Counted from the stretch's first letter, positions 34,808 to 44,985 are shown. The stretch: 64,000 nucleotides of DNA from Acidimicrobiia bacterium (GCA_027494115.1 JAOSJL010000001.1:2307501-2371500); one strand, 5' to 3'. Program-made: numbers and translations. The notes: generated by a model from the sequence alone, not told the origin.

Positions 34808-36110
34808 GTGACGGCAGAAGACGTCAGCCGGGAGGTCGCCATCGAAGGTGGCGTGCCGCTGCGGGGAAGGCTCCGGGTGCCCGGTGACAAGTCTCTCTCC
34901 CACCGAGCGTTGATCTTTGCCGCTATGGCGCACGGCCGCAGCTCCATCACAGGCCTGGGAACGGGTGACGATGTCGAGCGCACGCGACAGGTCATCGAGG
35001 CTCTCGGCGCACGTAACCGGCAGGACGGTGGCGCCGTGTCCGTGGACGGTCCCGGTCTGGCCGGGCTCACTGCGCCGAACGACGTTCTCGACTGCGGGAA
35101 CTCAGGGACCACGATGCGCCTCATGGCGGGACTCGTCGCCGGCTGCGATTTCGAGACGGTGCTCACGGGTGACGAGTCGCTGCGATCACGGCCGATGGCA
35201 CGCATCATCGAGCCCCTGCGCATGCTCGGTGCCGACGTCGAGGGGCACGAGAACGACACGCGCGCTCCATTGCGGATCAGGGGGAGGCCTCTCCGGGACA
35301 CGTGTCGTCCTCGACGTCGCCAGCGCCCAGGTCACGTCGGCGGTCGTGCTGGCGGCGCTCCAGGCCACGGGGATCACCGTGATCGTCGAGCCTGCGCCAA
35401 GCCGTGATCACACGTACCGAATGCTGTCAGCCCTCGACGCGCCCGTGCACCGATCGGCTGAACGTCTCGTCGTGGAAGCGGGCGAGCCGAGACCGTTCGA
35501 GTTCGAGGTTCCGGGCGACCCTTCGTCGGCGGCTTTCTTTGTCGTAGCCGCCACCTTGATCGCCGGGTCGGAATTGATCGTCGATTCGATCGGCGCGAAT
35601 CCCTTGCGTCTCGGTTTCGTGGATGTACTCCGCCGGATGGGGGCCTCGATCGACGTACACATCAACGAGGCGCGTCTGGGTGAACCTGTGGCGAACCTGT
35701 CGGTGTCGTCGGCGCCGCTTCGAGGCACGGAGATCGGCGGCGCCGAGATCGCGGGGGTGATCGACGAACTGCCGGTTCTCGGGGTGGCCGCGGCCTTCGC
35801 CGGCGGGCCCACCCTGATTCGCGACGCCGCCGAACTGAGAGCCAAGGAGAGCGACCGGATCGCAACCACGGCCGCTTTGCTCACGACTCTCGGCGTTCCG
35901 GTTGATGAGCGCTCGGACGGCCTCATGATCGGAGACGGCGAGTCTCGATCGGCTGCGTTCGCTTCACACGGTGACCATCGCATTGGAATGGCCGCGGCCG
36001 TCGCGGCCGCCGTTGCGCCCGGTCGTTCCACCGTGTCGGGCTGGGATGCCACGGAGGTCTCCTACCCGGGGTTCCTGGATGATCTCGAAACCCTGCAGAG
36101 CACAGCATGA
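34808..36110 (+). CDS. aroA: 3-phosphoshikimate 1-carboxyvinyltransferase (EPSP synthase), frame interrupted once
   Basis: GTG 34808 begins a protein of about 434 residues. PGDKSLSHRALIFAAMA (PEP/S3P site), LDCGNSGTTMRLMAGL, LRAKESDRIATTA and HGDHRIGMA are all present. The reading frame changes in GGGGG at 35280-35284; one more G gives RIRGGGLSGTRVVLD. EPSP synthase adds enolpyruvate to shikimate-3-phosphate. The stop overlaps cmk (ATGA). The SGTTMRLMAG region shows the usual glycine and threonine, so it is a sensitive-type enzyme by sequence. Confidence 0.93.
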
Positions 36111-36784
36111 AACGCGTCATCGCTATCGACGGGCCTTCTGGTTCGGGAAAGTCCACCGTGGCGCGCGCGATCGCGGCGGTGCTCGGATTCGACGTTCTCG
36201 ACACGGGAGCGATGTACCGCGCCGCCACGCTGACGGCGCTACGCCACGGAATCGCCCTCGACGACGGCGACGCAGTCGTGGCACTCGTCCGGGAGGTGCG
36301 GATAGCCGCCGACGCGGGCGTCGTCACCCTGGACGGTGACGACGTGTCCGACGAGATCCGAACTCCGGTCGTGACGTCCGCCGTGTCGAGCGTGGCCGCA
36401 CTCCCGGAAGTCCGCGAGGAACTCGTAGGCCGCCAGCGAGCCTGGCTCGACAGAAAGGGCTCCGGCGTCGTGGAGGGTCGCGACATCGGCACGGTCGTGT
36501 TCCCCGACGCTGCGGTCAAGGTCTACCTCACAGCGAGCGAGGCCGAACGTGCCCGGCGGCGCCAGGCCGACGAGTCGGCGGCTCGTCGTTTGACGACGCT
36601 CGACGAGGAACAGCATCGGCTCGTCGAGCGGGACCGCCGTGACAGCACCCGAGCGACGTCCCCGCTGGCCCGGGCGGACGACGCACTCACGATCGACTCC
36701 ACGGACCTCTCGGTCGACGAAATCGTGGAGATGGTCCTGGCGCGCTGGCATCAACGCAGCGCCCCGGGTGAGGATGGCAGGTGA
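36107..36784 (+). CDS. cmk: Cytidylate kinase
   Basis: A 225-residue protein from ATG 36107. P-loop GPSGSGKST is at about residues 9-17, and DTGAMYRAATL near 33. The VVEGRDIGTVVFPDA block and the lid region ARRRQADESA…DEEQHRLVERDRRDS are normal. It phosphorylates CMP and dCMP. The gene follows aroA with an ATGA overlap and precedes plsC with the same type of overlap; the order rluB-…-cmk-…-der is conserved. Confidence 0.96.
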   Translation: MKRVIAIDGPSGSGKSTVARAIAAVLGFDVLDTGAMYRAATLTALRHGIALDDGDAVVALVREVRIAADAGVVTLDGDDVSDEIRTPVVTSAVSSVAALPEVREELVGRQRAWLDRKGSGVVEGRDIGTVVFPDAAVKVYLTASEAERARRRQADESAARRLTTLDEEQHRLVERDRRDSTRATSPLARADDALTIDSTDLSVDEIVEMVLARWHQRSAPGEDGR

Positions 36785-37437
36785 TGGACTGGAATCTGGG
36801 CCTCTACCGGTTCGTGCGTGCCGCTCTCGCCACGCTGTGCCGACTGGCCTTTCGGGTCAGGATCAGCGGTGCCGATCGTCTCCCCGCCACCGGACCGTAT
36901 GTTCTGGCACCCTCGCACCGCTCGATCATCGACATCTTTGTCTGCTCCACGCTGACACGTCGGCGGTTGCGCTTCATGGCAAAGGTCGAGTTGTTTCGTG
37001 TTCCGGTCCTGGGACCCTTCCTGGGTCTCATGGGCTCGTTCCCCGTCGAACGCGGTGCCACCGACCGCTCGGCCATCGAGGCGGGAGCGCAGGTGCTCGC
37101 CGAGGGTGAGGTCCTGGTGATCTACCCGGAGGGGACACGGTCCAACGGGGCCCACATCACCGATCTCCATCGGGGAGCCGCGTACCTGGCCATCAAGGCC
37201 GGTGCGCCGGTCGTGCCCGTCGGGATCGGGGGAACGGAGTCCATCCTGCCGAGCGGGAGCCGTATCCCGAAACTCCATGAAGTGGCGATCGTCGTCGGGG
37301 ACCCCATTCCCTCACCCACCGACGACGGAACGGCGCGACGAACCGACGTCCGGGCGGTGACCGATGCGATCCGATCGGAGCTGCAGGCCGCGTTCGACAT
37401 AGCGAACACCCTGGCCCACGTCGACCGCGACGCCTGA
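36784..37437 (+). CDS. plsC: 1-acyl-sn-glycerol-3-phosphate acyltransferase (PlsC family)
   Basis: A 217-residue protein from ATG 36784 (GTG 36781 also possible). The acyltransferase motif is APSHRSIIDIF (HX4D), followed by FMAKVELFRVPVLGPFLGLMGSFPVERG and YPEGTRSNGAHI. These form the usual four PlsC motifs. It acylates lysophosphatidate in membrane lipid synthesis. PlsC-like genes often follow cmk in actinobacteria. Confidence 0.92.
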   Translation: MDWNLGLYRFVRAALATLCRLAFRVRISGADRLPATGPYVLAPSHRSIIDIFVCSTLTRRRLRFMAKVELFRVPVLGPFLGLMGSFPVERGATDRSAIEAGAQVLAEGEVLVIYPEGTRSNGAHITDLHRGAAYLAIKAGAPVVPVGIGGTESILPSGSRIPKLHEVAIVVGDPIPSPTDDGTARRTDVRAVTDAIRSELQAAFDIANTLAHVDRDA

Positions 37438-37460
37438 CGCGGCACGGCCATCGCCGTCGA

Positions 37461-37904
37461 TCAGGCGAGTTGCACGCCGAAGAACGCCGAGGCGATCGCA
37501 CTCAGTAGTGCCACGCCCGCCAGGATCCCCGAGAACATTCGCAGCTTCTTCGCCCTGTCAGGATCGTCCGTGGCCCCCGCGTGCGCCCCGACGAGCTGGT
37601 GGCCGAACGCCGCGGCACCCGAGATGAGGACGAGCCAGAGCTTCACCGACAGGGTGGAGATCCACATGTCGCTCATGGCGTCGAGGTCCGCGTCGATCAG
37701 ATTCCAGGCACCCGTGACCAGCAGTACCCCGTAGGCGGGCCACGCGATCATCTGGTACCGGCGCGCCGCGGCATGCACGACCTCGGTGCCCGCGGGCCGG
37801 AGCAGTGGAACCACGATTCCGAGTGTTATCTGACCTCCGATCCACACCGTGGCGGCGAGTATGTGCAGAAACACACGGATCTGATCGGTCGTGACGTCGA
37901 GCAC
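37461..37904 (-). CDS. Four-helix membrane protein, CopD-like
   Basis: A 147-residue protein from ATG 37904. Four membrane helices are seen, beginning RVFLHILAATVWIGGQITLG, where the HxxxxxxWxGG pattern resembles the CopD/DUF2269 group. Others are MIAWPAYGVLLVTGAWNLI, LWLVLISGAAAFGHQLVG and MFSGILAGVALLSAIASAFF. Members are proposed copper or haem-related membrane proteins. Function is uncertain. It lies 9 nt from the ispH start in the same direction. Confidence 0.7.
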   Translation of the reverse strand: MLDVTTDQIRVFLHILAATVWIGGQITLGIVVPLLRPAGTEVVHAAARRYQMIAWPAYGVLLVTGAWNLIDADLDAMSDMWISTLSVKLWLVLISGAAAFGHQLVGAHAGATDDPDRAKKLRMFSGILAGVALLSAIASAFFGVQLA

Positions 37905-37913
37905 GGAGTGTCC

Positions 37914-38978
37914 TCAGTGGGGGAGCGTTGCCAGGGTCAGAGACGCGTCGGCTTCGCGATCGGCCGTGAAAGGCCCGGGACGCTCAGCGGACGCGGGATC
38001 TGCGCCGACGAGTAGAGCGAGGAGCGTATCGAGCGTGCCCATGAGTTCTCGCAATTCGCGCGGTGGTGGGAAGTACTCGTCTTCGTCGGTCACGGGAACA
38101 GCTTCGACCCCGTCGGTCGGGTCCAGGAGCGCGATCACCTCGTCCACGAGCTCCTCGGGTGCACTGGCACCGGCGGTGACTCCGACGATCCGGGCTTCTC
38201 CGAGGGCCGCGAGGTCGAGTTCGTCGGCACCGTCGATCCGCACGACCTGCGGGCACCCGGCGTCCCGGGCCACCTTGGCTAGCGCGAGGGTGTTGGAGGA
38301 GTTGGCGCTTCCGATCACGACGACGGCGTCGGCGCGGTCGGCGATGGCTGTGAGCGCTGCCTGGCGGTTCGTGGTCGCGAAGCACAGGTCACCGCGCGAG
38401 GCGGTCCAGAGCTCGGGGAAGGCGGCGTGCGATTTCTCCCGAATTCCCTCCCAATCAGTGAGCGAGAGAGTTGTCTGGGCCAACAACGCGACGCGCTCGG
38501 GATTCTCGATCGACTCGAGAACCTCGGGGAGGTCGTCAACGTGTTCGACCAGACGCATCTGCTCCGGCGCCTCGGCGAGCGTTCCCTCGGCTTCGTCATG
38601 ACCAGCGTGTCCGACGTAGAGGACCGTGTAGCCCTTCCGCGCCCGCGTGCGCGCTTCGTGATGGACCTTCGTGACGAGAGGGCATACGGCATTCACGACG
38701 AACCGATCCTCTGCTCGCGCCGCCTCGACGACTTCGGGAGCCGAGCCGTGGGCCGAGAGCATGACCACCGAGCCCGGCGGCACCTCGTCGATCTCGTCGA
38801 CAAAGACGACGCCCAGGCGTCGAAACCGGTCCACGACGAGTTGGTTGTGCACGATTTCGTGGAAGCAGTACACCGGCGGCTCGAAGAGCCGCACCATCCA
38901 GGCGAGAGCCTTGATGGCCATCTCGACACCCGCGCAGAAACCCCGCGGTTCAGCGAGAAGAACACGTTCGGGAGCCAC
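37914..38978 (-). CDS. ispH: 4-hydroxy-3-methylbut-2-enyl diphosphate reductase
   Basis: A 354-residue protein from ATG 38978. AEPRGFCAGVEMAI carries the first iron-sulfur cysteine, VVNAVCPLVTKVH the second, and DLCFATTNRQAAL the third. The SAHGSAPEV and VGVTAGASAPEELV blocks are typical. It is the last enzyme of the MEP pathway, giving IPP and DMAPP. Length is slightly above average because of a C-terminal extension after residue 310. Confidence 0.95.
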   Translation of the reverse strand: MAPERVLLAEPRGFCAGVEMAIKALAWMVRLFEPPVYCFHEIVHNQLVVDRFRRLGVVFVDEIDEVPPGSVVMLSAHGSAPEVVEAARAEDRFVVNAVCPLVTKVHHEARTRARKGYTVLYVGHAGHDEAEGTLAEAPEQMRLVEHVDDLPEVLESIENPERVALLAQTTLSLTDWEGIREKSHAAFPELWTASRGDLCFATTNRQAALTAIADRADAVVVIGSANSSNTLALAKVARDAGCPQVVRIDGADELDLAALGEARIVGVTAGASAPEELVDEVIALLDPTDGVEAVPVTDEDEYFPPPRELRELMGTLDTLLALLVGADPASAERPGPFTADREADASLTLATLPH

Positions 38979-39046
38979 GTTCCGAGGCTACCGGCGGTCT
39001 GACGTGGCGTCGGAGTCGGGACGTCCGCAGACGTAGACTGCTGCAC

Positions 39047-40511
39047 ATGTCCACGGCACGCGTCGTGGCGGTGACACCCGGCTCCCCGGCGGAAGCGGTC
39101 GGTCTCCGAGCGGGTGACGAGATTCTCGGCCTCGGCGGCGAGCCGTTGCGCGATGTCATCGCCTACCAACTAGCGAGCGACGAGCCTGAGGTCGCGCTCG
39201 ACTTCCGCGCGCCGGGAACACGGGGCGTGTCGTTGTCACCAAACCAGCGGGGGAACCGCTCGGCCTCGAACTCGACAGTTCGGTCTTCGACAGAGTGCGT
39301 ACCTGCGACAACCGCTGCCCCTTCTGCTTCATCCACCAGCTGCCGAAGGGGATGCGCAAGAGCCTCTATCTGCGTGACGACGACTACCGGCTGTCGTTCC
39401 TCTACGGGAACTTCACCACCTTGACCCGTTTCACGGAGGCCGATCTCGAAAGGATCGTGACGGAACGGCTCTCGCCGCTCTACGTGAGCATCCACGCCAC
39501 AGACCCCGTGTTGCGATCGCGGCTTCTCCGTAACGCCCGTGGGGCCACGAGCCTGCGTTGGTTGCGTGCTCTCCTCGACGCGGGAATCGTCGTGCACGGT
39601 CAGATCGTCGTGTGTCCGGGCATCAATGACGGCGCGCCGCTCGACGACACGCTCCTCGGAATCCTCGACCGTTTTCCCGAGCTGGCGACGGTCGGTGTCG
39701 TACCGCTCGGGATCAGCGACCACACGACCGAGGTCGAGATCGCGCGCACACCCGCGTCGAGGCGGAGGTGGTTCTCGAAACCGTCGAGACCTGGCAGCAC
39801 CGATACCGCGCGATTCTCGGGCGCCGGCTCGTGTTCGCCGCCGACGAGTACTACCTCCTCGCCGGCCGGCCCTTTCCGGTGCTCGGCGACTACGAGGACA
39901 TTCAACAGCACGAGAACGGCATCGGAATGGTCAGGACGTTCGAGGCTGAAGTGGATGCGGCGCTGTCCGGCGAAAGAGTCGATCCCGTCGGCACCAGAGC
40001 CGGGTTCTTCGCGTGGGCCGACGGCACGACATCACAGACGACATGTGGCGCGGGTGTAGGTTCCACAGGCCGGTGGCGCGACGTCGACGCAGCTCCCGAC
40101 GAGGGCTACCGCGCACCACGACGCAATGGGAGTGTTCCCGGGGTGATCGGACAGAAGCCGGAATCATCCGTGCAGATTCTCACCGGCGAACTCGGAGCGG
40201 CGGCACTGGCTCCGATCGTGGAGCGCCTCGACGGGCACCATGACTCCAGTGTCGGACTCCGCGCCGTACCCAACCGGTTCTTCGGAGGGAACATCGGTGT
40301 GACCGGGTTGCTCACTGGAGTGGATGTCGCCGGGGCCCTCGACGAACTCCCGAGCGATGTACGCGTCCTGCTCCCCGACGTCATGGTCTCCGAGGACCGT
40401 TTCCTCGACGGCATGGAACTCGCCGACCTGCCGCGACCCGTCGAGGTCGTGCCGAGCGACGGTGCGAGTCTCGTCGATGCCCTCGGGCTACGTGGCACGC
40501 TCACACGTTGA
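39047..40511 (+). CDS. DUF512 radical-SAM-like protein with N-terminal PDZ domain, frame interrupted twice
   Basis: ATG 39047 begins a PDZ domain (VVAVTPGSPAEAVGLRAGDEIL). After a frame change at GGGG 39222-39225, the next part has RTCDNRCPFCFIHQLPKGM (CX3CX2C, radical-SAM type cluster site) and SLYLRDDDYRLSFLYGNF. A second change at CCC 39751-39753 leads to the DUF512 domain (RRLVFAADEYYLLAGRPF…EDIQQHENGIGM…) and the FFGGNIGVTGLLTG block. One extra base at each point gives a normal protein of about 488 residues. The family lies next to der in many actinobacteria; its function is unknown. Confidence 0.86.
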
Positions 40512-40538
40512 GTCGGCGGCGGACACGGTGACCACCCG

Positions 40539-41918
40539 ATGAGCGCACCCCTCGTTGCCGTCGTCGGACGCCCGAATGTCGGTAAGTCGACCCTGATCAA
40601 CAGGATCGTCGGCCGCCGTACGGCGATCGTGGAAGAACGACCCGGTGTGACGCGGGACCGCAAGACACTCGATGCCGAGTGGGCGGGACGGAGCTTCCGT
40701 CTCGTCGATACCGGCGGATGGACCGATGCGAGGCGCGAGCCTGCCGGGAGTGCGCCACTTGTCGCGATGGTGAGCGAGCAGGCGGAACGGGCCATCGCCA
40801 CCGCCGATGCCGTGGTTCTGGTGGTCGACGCCACCGTGGGCGTCACCGATGACGACGAAGCGGTCGCCCGGCTCTTGCACGACGCCGACATCCCCGTTCT
40901 GCTCGCGGCGAACAAGGTCGACGACACCCGTCGTGAGGCTGAGGTCTGGGCATTCTCGCGGCTCGGCCTCGGCGAGCCACACGTTGTCTCGGCTCTGCAC
41001 GGTCGGGGGAGCGGAGATCTCCTGGACGCCCTGGTCGCCGCTCTGGGGCCCGATGACGACGAGAACGACGTGGAAGCCGGCGCGGAGATCGGCTCGCCGA
41101 ACGATTCCGACGCCCGCAACGAGGTCACGACAGGCAAGCCGTTGGCCGTCGCCGTCGTCGGGCGGCCCAATGTCGGCAAGTCGACCATGTTCAACCGCCT
41201 CGTCGGTGAGGAACGCACGATCGTGCACGACGAGCCCGGAACGACGCGCGATTCGGTCGACACGATCGTCGAGAGCCCCGAAGGAGCCATCCGTTTCATC
41301 GACACGGCAGGAATGCGCCGCCAGGCCCGCGTCGACCACGGAACCGAGCACTACAGCGTCCTTCGCACACTCGAGTCCGTCGACCGGGCCGACGTCGCCC
41401 TCCTCGTCGTGGACGCGGCCGAGGGTGTGACCCACCAGGACCAACGCCTGGCGGAGCGCATCGACGTGGCGGGTACGGCGGTCGTGATCGTCTGCAACAA
41501 GTGGGATCTCGTCAGCGCCGATCATCGCGCCCAGATCCTCACCGACGTCGCCGACCGCCTCGGGTTCCTCGGATACGCCCCGGTGCTGCGGACCTCGGCT
41601 CTCACGGGAGCCAAGATGGGGTCCATCCTCCCCGCGCTCCGTCAGGCGGAGGAGGCCTACAAGGTTCGGGTGCCGACCGGTGAGCTGAACAGAGTCATCA
41701 GCGACGCCCAGCAGCGCCACCCCCCGCCGGCCGAAGGTCGGCACCGCCCGCGTGTGCTCTACGCCACACAGGGGGCGAGTGAACCTCCGACCTTCACGCT
41801 GTTCGCCACGCGCCGGCTGCCGGCCACGTACCTGCGATATCTGGAACGACGGATCCGGGAGTCCTTCGACGTGGGCCCCACTCCGCTGAAGATGCGCGTG
41901 CGGGTCCGCGGCGAGTGA
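40539..41918 (+). CDS. der: Ribosome assembly GTPase Der (EngA)
   Basis: A 459-residue protein from ATG 40539. Two tandem G domains each begin VVGRPNVGKST (about residues 8 and 203), with PGVTRD and PGTTRD as G2, DTGG/DTAG as G3 and NKVD/NKWD as G4. A KH-like domain ends the protein. Der assists 50S subunit assembly. It closes the block that is collinear with the mycobacterial Rv1694-Rv1713 region. Confidence 0.97.
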   Translation: MSAPLVAVVGRPNVGKSTLINRIVGRRTAIVEERPGVTRDRKTLDAEWAGRSFRLVDTGGWTDARREPAGSAPLVAMVSEQAERAIATADAVVLVVDATVGVTDDDEAVARLLHDADIPVLLAANKVDDTRREAEVWAFSRLGLGEPHVVSALHGRGSGDLLDALVAALGPDDDENDVEAGAEIGSPNDSDARNEVTTGKPLAVAVVGRPNVGKSTMFNRLVGEERTIVHDEPGTTRDSVDTIVESPEGAIRFIDTAGMRRQARVDHGTEHYSVLRTLESVDRADVALLVVDAAEGVTHQDQRLAERIDVAGTAVVIVCNKWDLVSADHRAQILTDVADRLGFLGYAPVLRTSALTGAKMGSILPALRQAEEAYKVRVPTGELNRVISDAQQRHPPPAEGRHRPRVLYATQGASEPPTFTLFATRRLPATYLRYLERRIRESFDVGPTPLKMRVRVRGE

Positions 41919-41972
41919 GATGGGTGCGGGCACGACCACCGCAGACCCGAGCGGAGCAAAGGACCTGACGAC

Positions 41973-43499
41973 ATGAGCGACGATCTGATCAGTGCCATCG
42001 AGCGGGCGCGGCGGGGAAACCTCGAGCGCGGCGCCGAGAAGCTGAAGAACGCCCACAAGCTCTTCGTCCGCGATCGTCTGGCACACCTGCTCGACGACGA
42101 CACCTTCTCCGAAGACGGTCTGCTCGCCAACGCCTCGGCAGGCGACCTTCCCGCTGACGGCGTCGTCACGGGGAAGGGTCGTGTTGACGGTCGGCCCGTG
42201 TGTGTCCTCGCAAACGACACGACCGTGAAGGCCGGATCATGGGGTGCGCGCACTGTCGAGAAGATGGTGCGTCTGACCGAGTACGCACTCGAGCACGAAA
42301 TGCCTGTCGTGTACCTCATTGATTCTGCGGGAGCGCGTATCACCGACCAGGTGGAACTGTTCCCCGGCCGCCGCGGCGCCGGGCGGATCTTCGCCAACCA
42401 GGTGCGGCTGTCGGGACGCGTCCCCCAGGTCTGTTGCCTCTTCGGGCCGTCTGCCGCCGGGGGCGCCTACATCCCCGCGTTCTGCGACGTCGTCTTCATG
42501 GTCGAGGAAAACGCCTCTATGTACCTCGGGTCGCCCCGCATGGCCGAGGTCGTCGTCGGCGAGAAGGTGTCGCTCGAGGAGATGGGTGGTGCCCGGATGC
42601 ACGCGAGCGTCTCCGGCTGCGGCGACAACCTCGTGGACGACGACGAGTCGGCGGTCAGCGCCGCGAAGCGCTTCCTTTCGTATCTACCCCGGAACTGGCG
42701 CGAGGCCGCCCCGGTCGTCGAGTCCGTGTCCCCCGAACGCGATCCGGTGTCGATCGAGTCGGTGGTTCCCGACGAGGAGCGCCGTGCATACGACATGCAC
42801 CGTGTGGTCGAGGCACTCGTCGACGCGGGCTCGTTCTTCGAGGTGAAGCCGCTGTTCGCTCCGGAGGTCATCGTCGGCTTCGCTCGACTCGATGGGCGTT
42901 CCGTCGGGATCGTCGCCAACAACCCGCAGCATCTCGGTGGAGTCCTGTTCGTCGACTCCGCCGACAAGGCGGCGCGCTTCATCTGGCTGTGCGACGCCTT
43001 CAACGTCCCGCTGATCTTTCTCGCCGACGTACCCGGCTTCATGATCGGGTCGTCGGTCGAGCGACAGGGCATCATCCGCCACGGTGCCAAGATGATCACC
43101 GCGGTCACCGAGGCGACCGTGCCGAAGTTCTCGGTCATCGTGCGCAAGGCCTACGGTGCCGGGCTCTACGCCATGGCGGGCCCGGCCTTCAATCCCGACG
43201 CCACGCTGGCACTTCCGAGCGCGCGCATCGCCGTCATGGGTCCCGACCCGGCGGTCAACGCGGTGTTCGCCAACAAGATCGCCGAGATCGAGGATCCCGA
43301 CGAGCGCGAAGCCTTCGTCGCCGAACGTCGTGCCGAATACGAGGCCGACGTGGACCTGGAGCGCCTCGCCTCCGAACTGGTGATCGACGCCGTCGTACCG
43401 CCGGCTGACCTGCGATCCGAGCTCGTGCACCGCCTCGACCTCGCCTCCGGCAAGCGACGTGAGGTCTTCGACCGCCGCCACGGTGTCCCACCGGTCTGA
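41973..43499 (+). CDS. Acyl-CoA carboxylase beta (carboxyltransferase) subunit
   Basis: A 508-residue protein from ATG 41973. It has both crotonase-like halves: VYLIDSAGARITDQVE and GPSAAGGAYIPAF in the first, and VGIVANNPQHLGGVLF, FLADVPGFMIGSSVERQGIIRHGAKM and VIVRKAYGAGLYAM in the second. These are the marks of propionyl/acetyl-CoA carboxylase beta subunits. It transfers carboxyl from carboxybiotin to an acyl-CoA. The alpha/biotin subunit is not in the window, so the substrate is undecided. Confidence 0.94.
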   Translation: MSDDLISAIERARRGNLERGAEKLKNAHKLFVRDRLAHLLDDDTFSEDGLLANASAGDLPADGVVTGKGRVDGRPVCVLANDTTVKAGSWGARTVEKMVRLTEYALEHEMPVVYLIDSAGARITDQVELFPGRRGAGRIFANQVRLSGRVPQVCCLFGPSAAGGAYIPAFCDVVFMVEENASMYLGSPRMAEVVVGEKVSLEEMGGARMHASVSGCGDNLVDDDESAVSAAKRFLSYLPRNWREAAPVVESVSPERDPVSIESVVPDEERRAYDMHRVVEALVDAGSFFEVKPLFAPEVIVGFARLDGRSVGIVANNPQHLGGVLFVDSADKAARFIWLCDAFNVPLIFLADVPGFMIGSSVERQGIIRHGAKMITAVTEATVPKFSVIVRKAYGAGLYAMAGPAFNPDATLALPSARIAVMGPDPAVNAVFANKIAEIEDPDEREAFVAERRAEYEADVDLERLASELVIDAVVPPADLRSELVHRLDLASGKRREVFDRRHGVPPV

Positions 43500-43529
43500 G
43501 CCCCCCTGCACCGGTTCGATCTGCCCGAA

Positions 43530-43844
43530 GTGGTGCACGGCGCGAGACTCGGGACCGTGCCCTGGTGTGTGACCTGCGATCGGTACCTCTCGCCGTCCAC
43601 GGTGAACCCCGACGGGACATGCCGCACCTGTGGCAGGCCCGTCGAGGCCGGGGTCGGTGGGAGGGGAGCCACAGCTCCGGCGACGGGTACACCGCAGGCG
43701 ACCCGCGTGGGCGCCGAGACCGACCACACCGACGAACGGGTCGCGCTGCCCTGGCACCTCTGGGTGCTGCTCGCCGCCCTGGTGATCTACCTGGGCTTCC
43801 GCTTCGCCCAGGGCCTCGAGGCGCTCTGGAACTGGGCTCTCTGA
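43530..43844 (+). CDS. Small zinc-ribbon membrane protein
   Basis: A 104-residue protein from GTG 43530. The N-terminus has two CXXC pairs (PWCVTCDRYLSPSTV and CRTCGRPVEAG), a zinc-ribbon pattern, followed by a Gly/Ala/Thr-rich linker and one C-terminal membrane helix (WHLWVLLAALVIYLGFRF). I recognise no named family. It sits between the carboxylase gene and tRNA-Pro. Confidence 0.7.
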   Translation: MVHGARLGTVPWCVTCDRYLSPSTVNPDGTCRTCGRPVEAGVGGRGATAPATGTPQATRVGAETDHTDERVALPWHLWVLLAALVIYLGFRFAQGLEALWNWAL

Positions 43845-43924
43845 GCGGTCCTCTGCACGCGGCCTCTGAACAGGGACGCCCACCGGAGCCCGTCTACACT
43901 CCGCCACGACGCGCGAGCGTCGAA

Positions 43925-43999
43925 CGGGCTGTGGCGCAGCTTGGTTAGCGCGTTGGTCTGGGGGACCAAAGGTCCGGGGTTCAAATCCCCGCAGCCCGA
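43925..43999 (+). tRNA. proT: tRNA-Pro (anticodon GGG)
   Basis: The acceptor stem pairs cgggctg (43925-43931) with cagcccg (43992-43998). The anticodon stem is ttggt/accaa with the loop ctggggg, so the anticodon is GGG. The T arm is cgggg-ttcaaat-ccccg. The discriminator base is A (43999) and CCA is not encoded. The D arm gcgc…gcgc completes the cloverleaf. Confidence 0.95.
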
Positions 44000-44057
44000 C
44001 TGAGAGCCGCCGCTCAGAGGCCACGGCCGTGGCGGTAGGCCGCCAAGGAGAAGAGCC

Positions 44058-44363
44058 ATGAGCAAGGTTTCGATGATGGGCACGATCACGTGCCAGGACG
44101 GCAAGGCCGACGAGATGGCGGCGGTGCTCGCCTCGATGGTCGAGGCGGCCAGAGACGAACCCGGAGTCGAGATCTACTCGTACCACCGGGGCGAGGGAAA
44201 CGCCTTCTCCTTCTTCGCCCTCATGACCGACGAGGAGTCGATGCAGAAGCACGGCCAGAGCGAGGCGATGCAGGCTGCCATGGCCGAATTCGGACCGCTC
44301 ATGGCGGAGCCGCCGCAGATGTCACCTGCCACTCCGATCGCCGCCATCGGGTTCGATCTCTAG
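44058..44363 (+). CDS. Antibiotic-biosynthesis-monooxygenase (ABM) fold protein
   Basis: A 101-residue protein from ATG 44058 with aaggaga in front. MSKVSMMGTITCQDGKADEMAAVLASM, then GVEIYSYHRGEGNAFSFFALMTDEESMQKHGQSEAM form the one-domain ABM (dimeric ferredoxin-like barrel). Members include quinol monooxygenases and many proteins of unknown role. No partner genes identify a substrate. Confidence 0.82.
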   Translation: MSKVSMMGTITCQDGKADEMAAVLASMVEAARDEPGVEIYSYHRGEGNAFSFFALMTDEESMQKHGQSEAMQAAMAEFGPLMAEPPQMSPATPIAAIGFDL

Positions 44364-44426
44364 CGGCTCGAGAGACCTCTACCCGGAGGTCCACCGCAGG
44401 ACCCACGCCGACGGCAAGACTCGGGC

Positions 44427-44930
44427 ATGCGCGTCGAGCGAGCGTTCGCCTTCGTGGACCTCTGCGGGTTCACCGCGTACAGCAACCACGAGGGCGACGA
44501 GGCGGCCGTCGAGGTGCTGCACCATCTGCGCGATCTCATACGGCACGTGACCTCGGACCACGGTGTCCAGGTGGGGAAGTGGCTCGGCGACGGTGCGATG
44601 TTCGTCAGTGACGGACCGCGAGAACTCGTCGAGGCGGTGCTGGTTCTGCAGGACCGCTTCGATGATGAGCTGCTCCTGCGAGCCGGAGCCGCGTCCGGTC
44701 CGACGATCCTCTTCGAAGGGGAGGACTACGTGGGCGGGCCGGTCAACCTGGCCTCCCGCCTCTCGGACGCGGCATCTCCGGGCACCTTCTTCACCACTGC
44801 CACGGTTGCCGACGCCCGACCGGCGTGGGCGGAGGCAACGGAAGTCGGTGTGCAGCGTTTCCCCGGGTTCGACGAACCGATTCAGGTCTTTTGTGTCACT
44901 CCGACCGAGACACCGGTTGTCCCAACCTGA
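44427..44930 (+). CDS. Class III adenylate/guanylate cyclase domain protein
   Basis: A 167-residue protein, essentially one catalytic domain. AFVDLCGFTAYSN gives the first metal Asp (residue 11), GKWLGDGAMFVS the second metal region, and VGGPVNLASRLSDAA the late conserved block (residues about 110-125). It could make cAMP or cGMP in the cytoplasm. A cyclic-nucleotide-binding protein is encoded about 9 kb downstream in the hydrogenase operon. Whether this domain is active is not certain; the transition-state Asn/Arg pair appears present (VNLASR). Confidence 0.85.
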   Translation: MRVERAFAFVDLCGFTAYSNHEGDEAAVEVLHHLRDLIRHVTSDHGVQVGKWLGDGAMFVSDGPRELVEAVLVLQDRFDDELLLRAGAASGPTILFEGEDYVGGPVNLASRLSDAASPGTFFTTATVADARPAWAEATEVGVQRFPGFDEPIQVFCVTPTETPVVPT

Positions 44931-44985
44931 GGATCGGCGAACGGCGGACGGCACCACGCGAACCACGAGGGCCAGGAGGAGGTCA

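Noticed and set aside
42684..44252. 522-residue open frame antisense to the carboxylase gene and tRNA-Pro
   Set aside because: It runs through the tRNA gene and several real coding genes on the other strand; no family signature.
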